Notes: generated from the letters alone by a model not told the origin. DNA of 64,000 bases from Nocardia inohanensis NBRC 100128 (GCF_001612945.1 NZ_BDBK01000008.1:620001-684000), one strand, 5' to 3'; positions 43,411-52,575 are shown, numbered from the stretch's first letter. A program made the numbers and translations.

Positions 43411-44349
43411 ATGGTGACACCGAATCCGGATCAGGTAACGCCGGAGCGGGTTTCGATCGCGGGCTGGATCGCGCGGGCGATCGCGATGGTGATCTTCGTA
43501 CCACCGCGGCTGGTGTGGGAGGGCTTGAAACTGCTCGGCCGTATGTTCCGGGCGGGGCTGCGGTACTTCCTCGAAGAACTACTGGCCCCGCTGGCAAAGC
43601 TGTTCTGGTACTGGGTAATCCGGCCGATCTGGGCTTTCGCGAAGAACTATCTGTGGGGGCTGCTCATCCAGCAGTTGCTGTGGGGCATGGTGCTGACCCC
43701 ACTGGGTGCGTTCCTGCTCGACTTCCTGCTGCGCCCGTTGAAGAAGGCCGTCGAGGAATGGTTGTGGCGGCGCATCCTGCTACCGGGATTGCGATTGCTG
43801 GCCTGGTCGCTGATGCAGATCGGCAGAGGACTGCTCTTCCTGGGCAAATGGCTGATCGTGGTGCCGCTGGTGTGGTTGTGGCGAGATGTGCTGCGGCCCG
43901 GCCTGACCTGGACCAACGCGTATGTGATCCACCCGTTCGACCTATGGGTGCGGAATCGGGTGCTGGCGCCGCTGGGCCGGGCGGTCCGCTGGAGCTTCGA
44001 GCAGATCGGCAAGCTGCTGGACCTGCTGGCCGCGGTCTTCGAATTCCTGGGCCGCTGGCTGATCCTCTGGCCGCTTCGGATGCTGTGGCGCTGGCTGCTG
44101 CGTCCGGTACTGCTCGCGCTCGGCGCGATCGTGGTGTTCGGCTGGCAGGTGGCCACCACCGTGGTGAACTACCTGGTGGTGATCCCCTGCCGCTACCTGT
44201 ACCGAACTGTGCTGCAACCACTTCTGGCCCTGCTGGCCACGATCTGGACGGCGTGTGTGACGCGCCCGATCCGCTGGGTGCACCAGCGGATCGTCACGCC
44301 CTTGAACAAGTGGGCCGCCGAGGCGATCGCCACCGTGTTCGGCAACTGA
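43411..44349 (+). CDS. Tryptophan-rich repetitive membrane protein of unknown function
   Basis: 312 residues with 24 tryptophans (about 8%). The sequence is a chain of amphipathic or membrane helices separated by short basic turns with RP or LP: VIRPIWAFAKNYLW, LLRPLKKAVEEWLWRR, VLRPGLTWTNAYVIHP, VLAPLGRAVRWSFEQIG, WPLRMLWRWLLRPVLL. This gives an internal repeat of roughly 30-40 residues with an [IV]L-x-P-[LI] core. No catalytic motif is visible. GGGGAAGGGG lies just upstream of ATG 43411. I do not recognise the family. Confidence 0.8.
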   Translation: MVTPNPDQVTPERVSIAGWIARAIAMVIFVPPRLVWEGLKLLGRMFRAGLRYFLEELLAPLAKLFWYWVIRPIWAFAKNYLWGLLIQQLLWGMVLTPLGAFLLDFLLRPLKKAVEEWLWRRILLPGLRLLAWSLMQIGRGLLFLGKWLIVVPLVWLWRDVLRPGLTWTNAYVIHPFDLWVRNRVLAPLGRAVRWSFEQIGKLLDLLAAVFEFLGRWLILWPLRMLWRWLLRPVLLALGAIVVFGWQVATTVVNYLVVIPCRYLYRTVLQPLLALLATIWTACVTRPIRWVHQRIVTPLNKWAAEAIATVFGN

Positions 44350-44353
44350 CCAC

Positions 44354-45850
44354 TCAGTGCACCGGCCGCGCCGGCGCCTCGGTCCGTTCCGGGGTGCCGG
44401 TCCGCGCGAACGCGGCGACCAGCGCCATGATCGCCAGCAGGATCGCACCGGCGGTGGTCGCCACGTGCATACCGTCGACGAAGGATTCGCGCGCCGATTC
44501 GATCAGCGCCGAATTACCGCCGGCGTGCGCGATCGTCTCCCCCAGCGTGGACCCGAAGTCCCCGCCGTTGCGGAACACCAGCGCCGCGAGCGAACCCAGC
44601 AGCGCGAGACCCAGCCCGTTGCCGAGCTCGAAGCTGGTTTCGGAGATGCCGACCGCCGACCCGGCCCGCTCGGCCGGAACCGACGACACCGCGACCTCGG
44701 ACACCAGCGTGAACGCCGTGCCCAGACCCGCGCCCGCGACCACGGAACCGGCGATGTACCAGCCGATTCCACCGTGCACGCCGACACCGAGGAGCATCAG
44801 GTTGCCGACCGCCGCCATGCCGAGCGCCAGCACGAACGCGCCGCGGGTGCCGAGCCAGCGCCCGATCCGGGCGCCGCTCATGGAGGTCACGAACACCACG
44901 ACCGCCATCGGAATGCCGAGCAGCGCCGCCTGCAAGGCGTCCCGCCCGGTCACCGACTGCAAGTACGTGCTGGTCAGGAAGCTCATCCCGGCCAGCGCCA
45001 GCATGCCGACGGTGCTGGAACCGATTGCCACCGAGAACAATCCGCGCTTGAACAGGCTCAGATCCAGCAGCGGTTCCGCCAGCACCCGCTGCCGGCGCAC
45101 AAACAGCACCAGCAGCAGCGCACCGATCAGCCCGATCCCGATCACCGGCGCGTCGAAGCCCTCGGCCGCGAAATGCTTCACCGCGTACACGATGGGCAGG
45201 ATGCCGCCGATGGACAACCCCACGCTCAGCAGATCCAGCGGTCCGCGCCCGGCCGCCTTGTGCTCGGGCAGCAGCAGCGGCCCGAAGACCAGCAGCACCA
45301 GCAGCACCGGCGTATTGATCAGGAACACCGACCCCCACCAGAAGTGGTGCAGCAGTACGCCGCCGATGATCGGCCCGACCGCCGACCCGCCCGCGAAGAA
45401 CGCGGTCCAGATGCCGATGGCGGTCGCGCGCGCCCGCGCCTCGGGGAACATGGTGGAGATCAACGCCAGGCTGGAGGGCAGCAGGGTCGCGCCGCCCACC
45501 CCCATCAGGGCGCGCGCCGCGATGAGCACGGCGGCGTTCGGCGCGAACGCCGCGAGAATCGAGGCCAGCCCGAACACCGTCGCTCCGGCGAGCAGGATAT
45601 TGCGCCGCCCGATCCGGTCGCCCACATTGCCCATGGTGATGAGCAGTCCGGCGATCATGAATCCGTAGATGTCGAGGATCCACAGCTGCTGGGTGGCGGA
45701 GGGATCCAGGCTGTCGGTGAGCGTCGGCATCGCCAGATACAGCACCGACATATCCATCGACACCAGCAGTACGGGCAGCAGTAGCACTGCCAGACCGAGC
45801 CAGGCGCGACGCGAGGTGGTGGCATCTGAGCGTACGAGGGTGCTCGGCAT
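44354..45850 (-). CDS. MFS drug-efflux transporter (DHA2, 14-TM type)
   Basis: 499 residues of a proton-driven exporter. It shows SMDMSVLYLAMPTL in TM1, the motif A GNVGDRIGRRNIL in loop 2-3, and the antiporter motif C region GVGGATLLPSSLALI / GGSAVGPIIGG. The number of helices fits the DHA2 family (EmrB/SmvA-like). GGAAGGA lies six bases before ATG 45850. The divergent TetR gene with two operator dyads in the 120-base gap forms a standard drug-induced pump and repressor pair. Confidence 0.92.
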   Translation of the reverse strand: MPSTLVRSDATTSRRAWLGLAVLLLPVLLVSMDMSVLYLAMPTLTDSLDPSATQQLWILDIYGFMIAGLLITMGNVGDRIGRRNILLAGATVFGLASILAAFAPNAAVLIAARALMGVGGATLLPSSLALISTMFPEARARATAIGIWTAFFAGGSAVGPIIGGVLLHHFWWGSVFLINTPVLLVLLVFGPLLLPEHKAAGRGPLDLLSVGLSIGGILPIVYAVKHFAAEGFDAPVIGIGLIGALLLVLFVRRQRVLAEPLLDLSLFKRGLFSVAIGSSTVGMLALAGMSFLTSTYLQSVTGRDALQAALLGIPMAVVVFVTSMSGARIGRWLGTRGAFVLALGMAAVGNLMLLGVGVHGGIGWYIAGSVVAGAGLGTAFTLVSEVAVSSVPAERAGSAVGISETSFELGNGLGLALLGSLAALVFRNGGDFGSTLGETIAHAGGNSALIESARESFVDGMHVATTAGAILLAIMALVAAFARTGTPERTEAPARPVH

Positions 45851-45903
45851 CACTTATCCTTCCGGGCGAGCTTCGAATGTGGAGGCCGCCCGATCCGAGC
45901 GAC

Positions 45904-45940
45904 GCGTACGACGTACGCAACAGCCGGGTACAGTGTACGC
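45904..45940. promoter_or_regulatory. Two TetR operator dyads between pump and regulator
   Basis: GCGTAC-GAC-GTACGC (45904-45918) and GGGTAC-AGT-GTACGC (45926-45940) share a GTAC-N3-GTAC core. Their centres are 22 bases apart, about two helical turns. They sit in the divergent promoter of the MFS and TetR genes. Confidence 0.7.
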
Positions 45941-45972
45941 ATTCCCGGCACCGGAAGGAAACTACTAAGCCG

Positions 45973-46644
45973 ATGAGCGAGGCCAAGCTCACCCGGGCCG
46001 CCATTGTCGACACCGCCATCACCCTGGCCGACGAGGCCGGACTCGACGCGCTGTCCATGCGCCGGATCGCCGACCGCCTCGGCGTCGGCGCCATGTCGCT
46101 GTACCGGCACGTGCCCAACAAGGACTCCCTGCTGGCCGCCATGACCGACGAGGTCTCGCGGCGCAACCCGTATCCGCCCGCCGACGGGCAGGACTGGACC
46201 TGGCGGGACCGGGTGCGGATCGCCGCGGAGGTGGATTGGCGGCTGTATCAGGAACATCCGTGGGTGCTGTTCACCTTCGCGGTGCCGCGCTACAACTTCG
46301 GTGAGCACAGCCTGATCGTGCTGGCCTGGCTGGTGGAGGGCTTCCACGAACTCGGCGTGGACACTCGCGAGGCCACCCGCATGTCGCTGTCGGTGTGGAG
46401 TTACATTGCGGGCGTGGCACTTCAGCAGGTGAGCGCGCTACTACTTCCCAAACGCGATACCGATGCCGACGACGAACGCTCGGGCCTGACCGCCCTGCTC
46501 GACGGCGTACCGCTGTGGCCCACGCCGCCCGCGTTGACCACGTTGCACGGCACCGGCGGCTCGGATCTGCTGGATCCGCAGAGCCTGCTCGATTCCGGGT
46601 TGCGCGCCCTGTGTGACGGTTTCGAGGCGGCCGCTCGCGCCTGA
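45973..46644 (+). CDS. TetR-family regulator (TetR-C class) of the MFS pump
   Basis: 223 residues. Helix-turn-helix in the first 50 residues: TRAAIVDTAITLADEAGLDALSMRRIADRLGVGAMSLYRHV, closest to TetR itself. The C-terminal domain (~70-223) resembles the TetR_C tetracycline-repressor type, with EHPWVLFTFAVPR. It diverges from the efflux gene; repression of the pump through the two GTAC dyads, relieved by drug, is the likely function. Confidence 0.9.
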   Translation: MSEAKLTRAAIVDTAITLADEAGLDALSMRRIADRLGVGAMSLYRHVPNKDSLLAAMTDEVSRRNPYPPADGQDWTWRDRVRIAAEVDWRLYQEHPWVLFTFAVPRYNFGEHSLIVLAWLVEGFHELGVDTREATRMSLSVWSYIAGVALQQVSALLLPKRDTDADDERSGLTALLDGVPLWPTPPALTTLHGTGGSDLLDPQSLLDSGLRALCDGFEAAARA

Positions 46645-46711
46645 CCGGCGATGAATTCGGCCGCCGGGCCTCGTCTGTATCGATGCGCGGGCCGTGGTCC
46701 CGTCCGGGTGC

Positions 46712-47051
46712 ATGTCCGCGCACGGCGCGGCCTACGGCGTCGCGCAGCCGATCACCGACCCCGGTTCGGAGTGCTGGGGCGAGGTACACAATCCGTGCTG
46801 GATCGAATACGCGGCGGCGCGAACACCTGCCGATGCGATGGCCTTCTACCGCACGGTATTCGGCTGGCACTACACCGATGCCGCGTGGGAGAACGCGGCG
46901 CGTCCAGAACGTCGATGCGATCATCGCGCGGGCGGTGGATCTCGGCGGCTCGGTCGTGCAGCCCGCCCGGGACATGCCCGGCCCGTCCCGCCTGGGTGTC
47001 ATCGCCGATCCGTTCGGCGCGCCCTTGGCCCTGATATCGGTCGGCGGCTAG
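46712..47051 (+). pseudogene. Glyoxalase/bleomycin-resistance (VOC) gene with an internal deletion
   Basis: Codons from ATG 46712 encode the start of a VOC protein (PCWIEYAAARTPADAMAFY, RTVFGWHYTD) until about 46900. Past the junction near 46902 the homologous end continues in another frame: NVDAIIARAVDLGGSVVQPA and ADPFGAPLALISV, to TAG at 47049-47051. The middle of the domain is missing and the frame is shifted, so it is a decayed gene. Intact relatives bind a divalent metal and act on small molecules. It lies between TetR and the YchJ-like gene. Confidence 0.65.
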
Positions 47052-47458
47052 TCCTCGATTTCGCCGTCGAGGTACACCCACGCACCCCGGTCGCGGCGGA
47101 ATCGGCTGTTCTCGTGCAGCTGACCCGCCGTCCCGTGGGCGCGATAGTGCGCGCGGAATTCGACGGTGCCCTCGGTATGGAAAGGTCCGCCGCCGGTGGA
47201 GCCGAGCACCTCCAGGCGGTCCCAGCGCAGACCGGGATCGAAATCGACGTCGGCGGGCCGGGTTTCGGGGTCCCAGCTACGCAGCAGATACCCCTCGTCT
47301 TGCACGGCGAAGGCGCTGAATCGCGAACGCATCAACTGCTCGGCGGTGCTCGCCTTCACCTCACCGCGATGCAATCGCCCACAGCAGTCCGAGTAGTTGG
47401 CGGGCAGTCCGCACGGGCACTCCACGGGTTCCGGGCGGGAATTGCGGCGCTTCGACAT
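47048..47458 (-). CDS. YchJ-like (UPF0225) SEC-C motif protein
   Basis: 136 residues. The N-terminal cysteine cluster CPCGLPANYSDCCG is the SEC-C zinc-binding motif found in the YchJ family. It is followed by TAEQLMRSRFSAFAVQDEGYLL and the RW..LEVL..GGGPFHTEGTVEFRA domain of the family (NTF2-like). Function in the cell is not known. It begins 19 bases after the small membrane protein gene and is on the minus strand with the methyltransferase. Confidence 0.88.
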   Translation of the reverse strand: MSKRRNSRPEPVECPCGLPANYSDCCGRLHRGEVKASTAEQLMRSRFSAFAVQDEGYLLRSWDPETRPADVDFDPGLRWDRLEVLGSTGGGPFHTEGTVEFRAHYRAHGTAGQLHENSRFRRDRGAWVYLDGEIED

Positions 47459-47476
47459 GCCGCCTATTCAACCGTG

Positions 47477-47683
47477 TCAGTGCGCGGCGGGGTGGGCCGC
47501 GGTGTCCGAAGCGCTGACGGTCGGCTGTGGTTCGACCGCACCGGTGCGCGCGGACGCCGGGTGGTCGGCGTCCCACATGATGGCGGCCAGCACGCCGACC
47601 ACCAGGGCCAGGGTGGCGACCGGCGCGGCCACGACGGCGATGCCGCGCAAGGACTTCCGGGCCCGCGGGCGCGACCCGGCCAC
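47477..47683 (-). CDS. Small single-pass membrane protein
   Basis: 68 residues from GTG 47683. A basic start (SRPRARKSLRG) leads to one transmembrane helix (IAVVAAPVATLALVVGVLAAI), then a proline/alanine-rich tail. It starts three bases after the stop of the methyltransferase gene and ends 19 bases before the YchJ-like gene, so the three are probably one transcript. No family is recognised. Confidence 0.55.
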   Translation of the reverse strand: MAGSRPRARKSLRGIAVVAAPVATLALVVGVLAAIMWDADHPASARTGAVEPQPTVSASDTAAHPAAH

Positions 47684-47686
47684 CGC

Positions 47687-48355
47687 TCAGTCCTGGTCCA
47701 GCACAATGCCGTAGGCGAAACCGTCCCAGCCCTTGCCGCCGACGGTCTGCAAGACGGTGGCGTCCAATCGCGGTTCGGCGGCGAACAATTCGATCACGTC
47801 ACGGCTGGCCTGGACCGCGGCGTCGGTGGATTCCGCATCGGCGATACCGCCCTGCCGCACCACATTGTCGACGATGATGACCGACCCGGGCCGGGTCAGC
47901 TTCAAGGCCCATCGCACATAGTTGGCGTTGTTCACCTTGTCGGCGTCGATGAACACCAGATCGAAGGGCTCGGGCCGTTCGGTCTCGAGCACGGGCAGGC
48001 TGTCGAGCGCCGCGCCGACCCGAATCTCCACCCGATCCCCCACCCCGGCGCGGTCGAGGTTCTCGCGTGCCACCCGCGCGTGCTTCTCCTCGAATTCGAG
48101 CGTGACGACCTGCCCGCTCTTACCGGCCGCGCGCGCCAGCCACGCCGTGCTGTAACCACCCAGGGTGCCGATCTCCAGAATCCGCTGCGCCCGAATGGAT
48201 TTCGCGAGCAGATAGAGGAACTTCCCCTGCGGCGGCGAGACGTCGATGGCGGGCAGCCCGGCCTCGGCGTTCGCCCGCAGGGTGGGCGCGTCCTCCTCGC
48301 CCACGAGGGTGTCCACGAGATAGCGATCGACTGCGGCCCAATCGGATGAGGTCAT
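47687..48355 (-). CDS. SAM-dependent O-methyltransferase (type III/COMT-like)
   Basis: 222 residues of the small bacterial O-methyltransferase family (caffeoyl-CoA-OMT-like, metal-dependent). SAM motif I ILEIGTLGGYSTAWLA, post-I VTLEFEEKHA, and the metal-binding FDLVFIDADK and IIVDNVVRQG are present. Members methylate catechol-type hydroxyls. ATG 48355 is the family-like start. It belongs to the block inserted between ureC and ureF. Confidence 0.9.
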   Translation of the reverse strand: MTSSDWAAVDRYLVDTLVGEEDAPTLRANAEAGLPAIDVSPPQGKFLYLLAKSIRAQRILEIGTLGGYSTAWLARAAGKSGQVVTLEFEEKHARVARENLDRAGVGDRVEIRVGAALDSLPVLETERPEPFDLVFIDADKVNNANYVRWALKLTRPGSVIIVDNVVRQGGIADAESTDAAVQASRDVIELFAAEPRLDATVLQTVGGKGWDGFAYGIVLDQD

Positions 48356-48443
48356 GATCGCAGTCTGCCCCCGCACCGGACGGGCTTCCAGCATTACGCG
48401 CACCGCGAGAGAATTCGCACATTCCCTCGCGGCGGCCGCGACC

Positions 48444-50162
48444 TCAGAACAGGAAGTAGCGCTGCGCCATCGGCAATTCGCGGGCTGGTTCCTCGGCCCA
48501 CACTTCCCCGTCGATGCGCACGGTGAAGGTGTCGGGGTCGACCTCGATGCGGGGCATGGCCTCGTTGTTGGGCAGGTCGGCCTTGCCGCGTTTGCGGACG
48601 TTGGCGACCGGGACCAGTCTGCGGTTCACGCGCAGGCGCGAGGCCAGGTTGTCCTCGATGGCGGCCTCGGAGACGAAGTGCAGCGAGGTGCCGGCCGCGA
48701 CCACCGGCGACGCACCGAACATGGGACGCGGCAGGACCGGCTGCGGGGTGGGGATGGAGGCATTGGCGTCACCCATGGCGGCCCAGGCGATCGCGCCACC
48801 CTTGATCACCGCGTGCGGGCGGACACCGAAGAACGCGGGTTCCCACAGCACCAGGTCGGCGAGTTTGCCAACCTCGATGGAGCCGATCTCGGCGTCGAGG
48901 CCGTGCGTAACCGCCGGGCAGATGGTGTATTTCGCGACGTAGCGCTGGACGCGGTTGTTGTCGGCCGCGCCGTCGCCGGGCAGTGCGCCGCGGCGGCGCT
49001 TCATGACGTGGGCGGTCTGCCAGGTGCGCATGACGACTTCGCCGATGCGACCCATGGCCTGGGCATCGCTGCCGATCATGGAGATCGCGCCGAGGTCGTG
49101 CAGCAGATCCTCGGCGGCGATGGTCGAGGGCCGAATCCGGCTCTCGGCGAACGCCAGATCCTCGGGGATGGACGGGCTCAGGTGATGGCAGACCATGAGC
49201 ATGTCGAGGTGTTCGTCGAGGGTGTTGACGGTGTGCGGCCGGGTCGGGTTGGTGGAGCTCGGCATCACGTTGGCGTACGAAGCGACGGTGATGATGTCGG
49301 GTGCGTGGCCGCCGCCCGCGCCTTCGGTGTGATACGAGTGGATGGCCCGCCCGCGAATGGCCGCGAGGGTGTCCTCCACGAATCCGGCCTCGTTCAAGGT
49401 GTCCGAGTGCAGCGCCACCTGGACGCCGGAGGCATCGGCCACGGTGAGGCAGGCGTCGATGGCGGCCGGGGTGGTGCCCCAGTCCTCGTGCAGTTTGAAA
49501 CCGCCCGCGCCGCCGCGCAATTGCTCCCACATGGCCTCGGCGCGCACGGTATTGCCCTTGCCGAGCAGCAGGATGTTCACCGGCCAGGAATCGGTGGCCT
49601 CGAGCATGCGGCCCAGATGCCAGGCGCCGGGCGTGACGGTGGTGGCCTTGGATCCTTCGGCCGGTCCGGTGCCGCCGCCGACGAGGGTGGTGATGCCGCC
49701 CGCCATGGCCTCGTCCAGGATCTGCGGGCAGATGAAGTGCACGTGACAGTCGATGGCGCCCGCGGTGACGATGCGCCCGTTGCCCGCGATGATCTCGGTG
49801 GACGGCCCAACCACCAGATCCGGATGCACCCCGGTCATGGTGTCCGGATTACCGGCCTTGCCGATGGCGCAGATCCGTCCGTCGCGAATCCCGATGTCGG
49901 CCTTGATGATTCCCCAGTAATCGACGATCACCGCACCGGTGATGACGGTGTCGGGCGTCCCCTCGGCGCGGGTGGCGCGCGCCTGTCCCATGGATTCGCG
50001 CAGTACCTTGCCGCCACCGAAGACCGCCTCCTCACCGGCGAGTCCCGGTCCGCCGCTGCGGTCCTCGGTGATCTCGATGAGCAGGTCGGTGTCGGCCAGG
50101 CGAATCCGGTCGCCGACAGTGGGCCCGAAGAGTTCGGCGTAGCGGGCGCGGGAGAGTTCCAT
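48444..50162 (-). CDS. ureC: Urease alpha subunit
   Basis: The catalytic subunit of urease, which hydrolyses urea to ammonia and carbamate; 572 residues. Nickel ligands and active-site features are visible: CHVHFICPQ (two His), GFKLHEDWG with the carbamylated Lys, [22 protein letters not shown], and the flap [20 protein letters not shown]. It overlaps ureB by one base (TGATG), so A-B-C are coupled. Unlike in mycobacteria ureF does not follow directly. Confidence 0.97.
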   Translation of the reverse strand: MELSRARYAELFGPTVGDRIRLADTDLLIEITEDRSGGPGLAGEEAVFGGGKVLRESMGQARATRAEGTPDTVITGAVIVDYWGIIKADIGIRDGRICAIGKAGNPDTMTGVHPDLVVGPSTEIIAGNGRIVTAGAIDCHVHFICPQILDEAMAGGITTLVGGGTGPAEGSKATTVTPGAWHLGRMLEATDSWPVNILLLGKGNTVRAEAMWEQLRGGAGGFKLHEDWGTTPAAIDACLTVADASGVQVALHSDTLNEAGFVEDTLAAIRGRAIHSYHTEGAGGGHAPDIITVASYANVMPSSTNPTRPHTVNTLDEHLDMLMVCHHLSPSIPEDLAFAESRIRPSTIAAEDLLHDLGAISMIGSDAQAMGRIGEVVMRTWQTAHVMKRRRGALPGDGAADNNRVQRYVAKYTICPAVTHGLDAEIGSIEVGKLADLVLWEPAFFGVRPHAVIKGGAIAWAAMGDANASIPTPQPVLPRPMFGASPVVAAGTSLHFVSEAAIEDNLASRLRVNRRLVPVANVRKRGKADLPNNEAMPRIEVDPDTFTVRIDGEVWAEEPARELPMAQRYFLF

Positions 50163-50482
50163 CAGGCATCCAGCTTTCCGGGCGGGGTGAGGCTGATTCC
50201 GTGCACTTCGCGGGCGCCACCTAGGGGGACCAGCGAAACCCGCTGCCCCAGACCGGGTTCGAAGCGCACCGCGGTGCCGGCGGGAATGTCGAGGCGGCGG
50301 CCGTGCGCGGCTTCGCGGTCGAAGCGCAGCGCGGAGTTCGCCTGTGGGAAGTGCACGTGCGAGCCGACCTGGACCGGGCGGTCGCCGTCGTTCACCACAT
50401 CGAGTTCGATGCGGTCCGCGCCGGGGTTGATTTCGATAGTGCCTTCGGCACAGAGGTATTCACCGGGAATCACGCGCGTCAT
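50162..50482 (-). CDS. ureB: Urease beta subunit
   Basis: 106 residues, a structural subunit of urease. [40 protein letters not shown] and [10 protein letters not shown] are diagnostic. ATG 50482 overlaps the ureA stop (ATGA). The frame is open upstream, but only this start has family similarity. Confidence 0.96.
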   Translation of the reverse strand: MTRVIPGEYLCAEGTIEINPGADRIELDVVNDGDRPVQVGSHVHFPQANSALRFDREAAHGRRLDIPAGTAVRFEPGLGQRVSLVPLGGAREVHGISLTPPGKLDA

Positions 50483-50781
50483 CCGATCGGGTGGTGGACG
50501 GTGACGAGCTTGGTGCCGTCCGGGAAGGTGGCCTCGACCTGCACGTCGTGAATCATCTCCGGTACGCCGTCCATGACGTCGGCGCGGGTGAGCACGGTGC
50601 GCCCGGAGGCCATCAGCTCGGCGACGGTGCGCCCGTCGCGCGCCCCCTCCAGCACGTGATCGGTGATCAGCGCGATGGCCTCGGGATGGTTCAATTTCAA
50701 GCCGCGTGCCTGCCGCCGCCGGGCCAGTTCGGCCGCGTAACTCAGCAGCAGGCGTTCCTGCTCGTGCGGCGTCAAACGCAT
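50479..50781 (-). CDS. ureA: Urease gamma subunit
   Basis: 100 residues, the small structural subunit. [40 protein letters not shown] and [13 protein letters not shown] are diagnostic of UreA. ATG 50781 has GAGGAG seven bases upstream. First gene of ureABC; the promoter is probably in the 92-base gap behind the thioesterase gene, unless the latter is co-transcribed. Confidence 0.96.
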   Translation of the reverse strand: MRLTPHEQERLLLSYAAELARRRQARGLKLNHPEAIALITDHVLEGARDGRTVAELMASGRTVLTRADVMDGVPEMIHDVQVEATFPDGTKLVTVHHPIG

Positions 50782-50873
50782 TCGGGCTCCTCACCGAGGT
50801 CGCGGGGCGGTCGCCGGTCATTCTGACACGCCCCGCGTTACCTCTATGTTTCGGCGAGTCGGCCGCGCCGAGT

Positions 50874-51320
50874 TCAGTTCTGAGCGGCCAGATTCTGCAA
50901 CCGCACCTGCCCGCGCGCCACGGTCCGATCCTGCTCGTCGGTGATGACGACGACCCACAGCTGCTGCGAGCGCCCGCGATGGACCGGCGTCGCCTCGCCC
51001 CGCAGCACGCCCTCGCGCACGGCCCGCAGGAAGTCGGTGTTGTTGTTGACCCCGACCACGGTCCCGCGCTCCCCCAGCCAGCAGCTGCCCGCCACACTGG
51101 CCAGGGTTTCGATGACAGTGCAGTACACGCCGCCGTTCACGATCCCGGCGGGCTGGAACAGCTGCGGCGTGACGACCCATTCACCGGCGACCTTGTCCGG
51201 TCCCATCTCGGTGAACTTGAGCCCGATGAGGTCGGTGAAGGTGCCCTCGCTGAACTGGTTCATCAGCTCGGGGGTCACGTCGGCCATCGACTTGATCGCC
51301 GAGAAATCTTGATCTGCCAT
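50874..51320 (-). CDS. PaaI-type hotdog thioesterase
   Basis: 148 residues of the hotdog fold, an acyl-CoA or aryl-CoA thioesterase. [20 protein letters not shown] is the family core (the asparagine-glycine-glycine after the strand, then the long helix) and [15 protein letters not shown] the next conserved strand. Substrate unknown. An iron-box-like sequence lies about 72-90 bases upstream of ATG 51320. It is followed by ureA 92 bases on; co-transcription is possible. Confidence 0.88.
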   Translation of the reverse strand: MADQDFSAIKSMADVTPELMNQFSEGTFTDLIGLKFTEMGPDKVAGEWVVTPQLFQPAGIVNGGVYCTVIETLASVAGSCWLGERGTVVGVNNNTDFLRAVREGVLRGEATPVHRGRSQQLWVVVITDEQDRTVARGQVRLQNLAAQN

Positions 51321-51391
51321 GCGATCCACACTGGCACGCCCCCGCACCCCGGCCCCGCCGGACCCCCACCTCACCACTCCACACTTGCAAG

Positions 51392-51410
51392 TTAGGTAAG
51401 CCTGACCTAC
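51392..51410. promoter_or_regulatory. Iron box (IdeR/DtxR-type operator)
   Basis: TTAGGTAAGCCTGACCTAC matches 15 of 19 positions of the actinobacterial iron box TTAGGTTAGGCTAACCTAA, with AGGT...ACCT dyad intact. It lies upstream of the thioesterase gene and about 105 bases past the end of the hydrazine-type cluster. Which gene it controls is not clear; the thioesterase is the only one with its start next to it. Confidence 0.6.
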
Positions 51411-51472
51411 ACTGAACTCGGCGTACGGATCGAGCGAGACCCAGAGGGCTGCTGTGGTTTCACTCTCCTGCC

Positions 51473-51506
51473 GGCGGTGGGTTCTGAGCAATCAGAGCCC
51501 ACCGCC
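51473..51506 (-). terminator. Hairpin terminator at the end of the biosynthetic operon
   Basis: A 15-bp stem (GGCGGTGGG-TCTGA arm with one wobble) and a GCAA loop lie 10 bases after the C45 gene stop. There is no T-run. It marks the left boundary of the eleven-gene operon. Confidence 0.7.
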
Positions 51507-51516
51507 TTCTCGATTT

Positions 51517-52575
51517 TCAGCGCGGCTCGAGTGCCTCCTCGCATGCGAAGGTCAGGGTCTGCGCGTGGTTCGGATCGCCCGGGCGCAGATGCAACTCCCG
51601 GCTGCCGGGGTCCAGCACCACCGCCGCGACGGTGCGTTCGCGCCGAATGTCGCCGTGGTCGGGGACGCAGATCGGCGCGCGGCACAACAGCGCGAAATGG
51701 TCGGCGATCGTCGCGGAATCCGGTAGCGCCGCCAGTGCGGTGGTCGCGGCGTCGAGGCGCAGGCGCGAGGAGTTGCGGGCGAAGACGTTGAGTTCGTCGT
51801 GCGCGCTGAACTGCGGGTGCAGGAAATGATTGGCATGCACCGAGCGGTCGATTTCGCGAATATCGTTGTCCAGGAACTCGATGCAGCGGGTGTTCCGGCC
51901 GTCGGTGAGCGTGAGCGATCGGGATCCGGTGAGTGGCAGGGCCTCGAGGCGTTCCAGCGCCTGCCCGGTGTCGGCGCAGGTGTCGAGCAGGTGGCGGATG
52001 GCCAGGTAGGGCGGTATCCCGGGCGACCAGTCGCCGCCGAGCACCAGATTCAGGCCGATCGCGAGGCCGTCGCTGTTCACGCCCAGATAGCCGAGCAGTC
52101 CGGCGAAGCTCAATACCAGCACCCGGCGGCCCGAATCGCGGTGTGCGATGCGCAGTACCGCGAGTTGATCGTCCAGATTGCCGTTGAGATCGATGGTCTG
52201 GGCGAGCAGCACGCGCGGACCGGAGGTGGCGTAGGTGGTGCAGTCGCCCTGTGCCGGCACCTTGCGGTATCCCAGCAGCTCGCGGCGGATCTGGAGCAGC
52301 CACGCCTGCTCGGCGGTGATTCCGGCACCGGCCGCCAGACCCCGGACCTCCTCGGCGGCATCGGGGAGCGCGGCGGTGATCGCGCTTCGATAGGCCGTGA
52401 TCTCGGGCCGCAGTCCGGTGAGGGTGACCGGTTCGGGCAGTAGGTGACCGAGCCGAGCCACCGCGTCGTCGAGGAAGCATCGCAGCCGACCGGCAAGCCG
52501 CGAACCGTGCTGGTATCCGATCTCGAAAGGCGTTCCAGCACAATCGATGACGGGAACTGCGCCGGGTGTGGTCAT
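51517..52575 (-). CDS. C45-family peptidase/acyltransferase (isopenicillin-N acyltransferase-like)
   Basis: 352 residues of the Ntn-hydrolase family that includes fungal acyl-CoA:6-APA acyltransferase. Such proteins self-cleave before a cysteine that becomes the N-terminal nucleophile; here that is probably Cys112 in AQGDCTTYA. FEIGYQHGSRLAG near the start and TIDLNGNLDDQLAVLRI, FAGLLGYLGVNSDGLAIGLN and HANHFLH are family segments. It is the last gene of the operon, overlapping the GNAT by four bases. In this setting it may form or hydrolyse an amide bond of the product, for example acyl transfer from the carrier protein or CoA to an amine; that is inference. Confidence 0.85.
   Translation of the reverse strand: MTTPGAVPVIDCAGTPFEIGYQHGSRLAGRLRCFLDDAVARLGHLLPEPVTLTGLRPEITAYRSAITAALPDAAEEVRGLAAGAGITAEQAWLLQIRRELLGYRKVPAQGDCTTYATSGPRVLLAQTIDLNGNLDDQLAVLRIAHRDSGRRVLVLSFAGLLGYLGVNSDGLAIGLNLVLGGDWSPGIPPYLAIRHLLDTCADTGQALERLEALPLTGSRSLTLTDGRNTRCIEFLDNDIREIDRSVHANHFLHPQFSAHDELNVFARNSSRLRLDAATTALAALPDSATIADHFALLCRAPICVPDHGDIRRERTVAAVVLDPGSRELHLRPGDPNHAQTLTFACEEALEPR

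Noticed and set aside
50162-51097. A 311-codon protein covering ureB and beyond
   Set aside because: Only the last 106 codons, from ATG 50482, resemble a family (UreB); the upstream part is a shadow of ureA.
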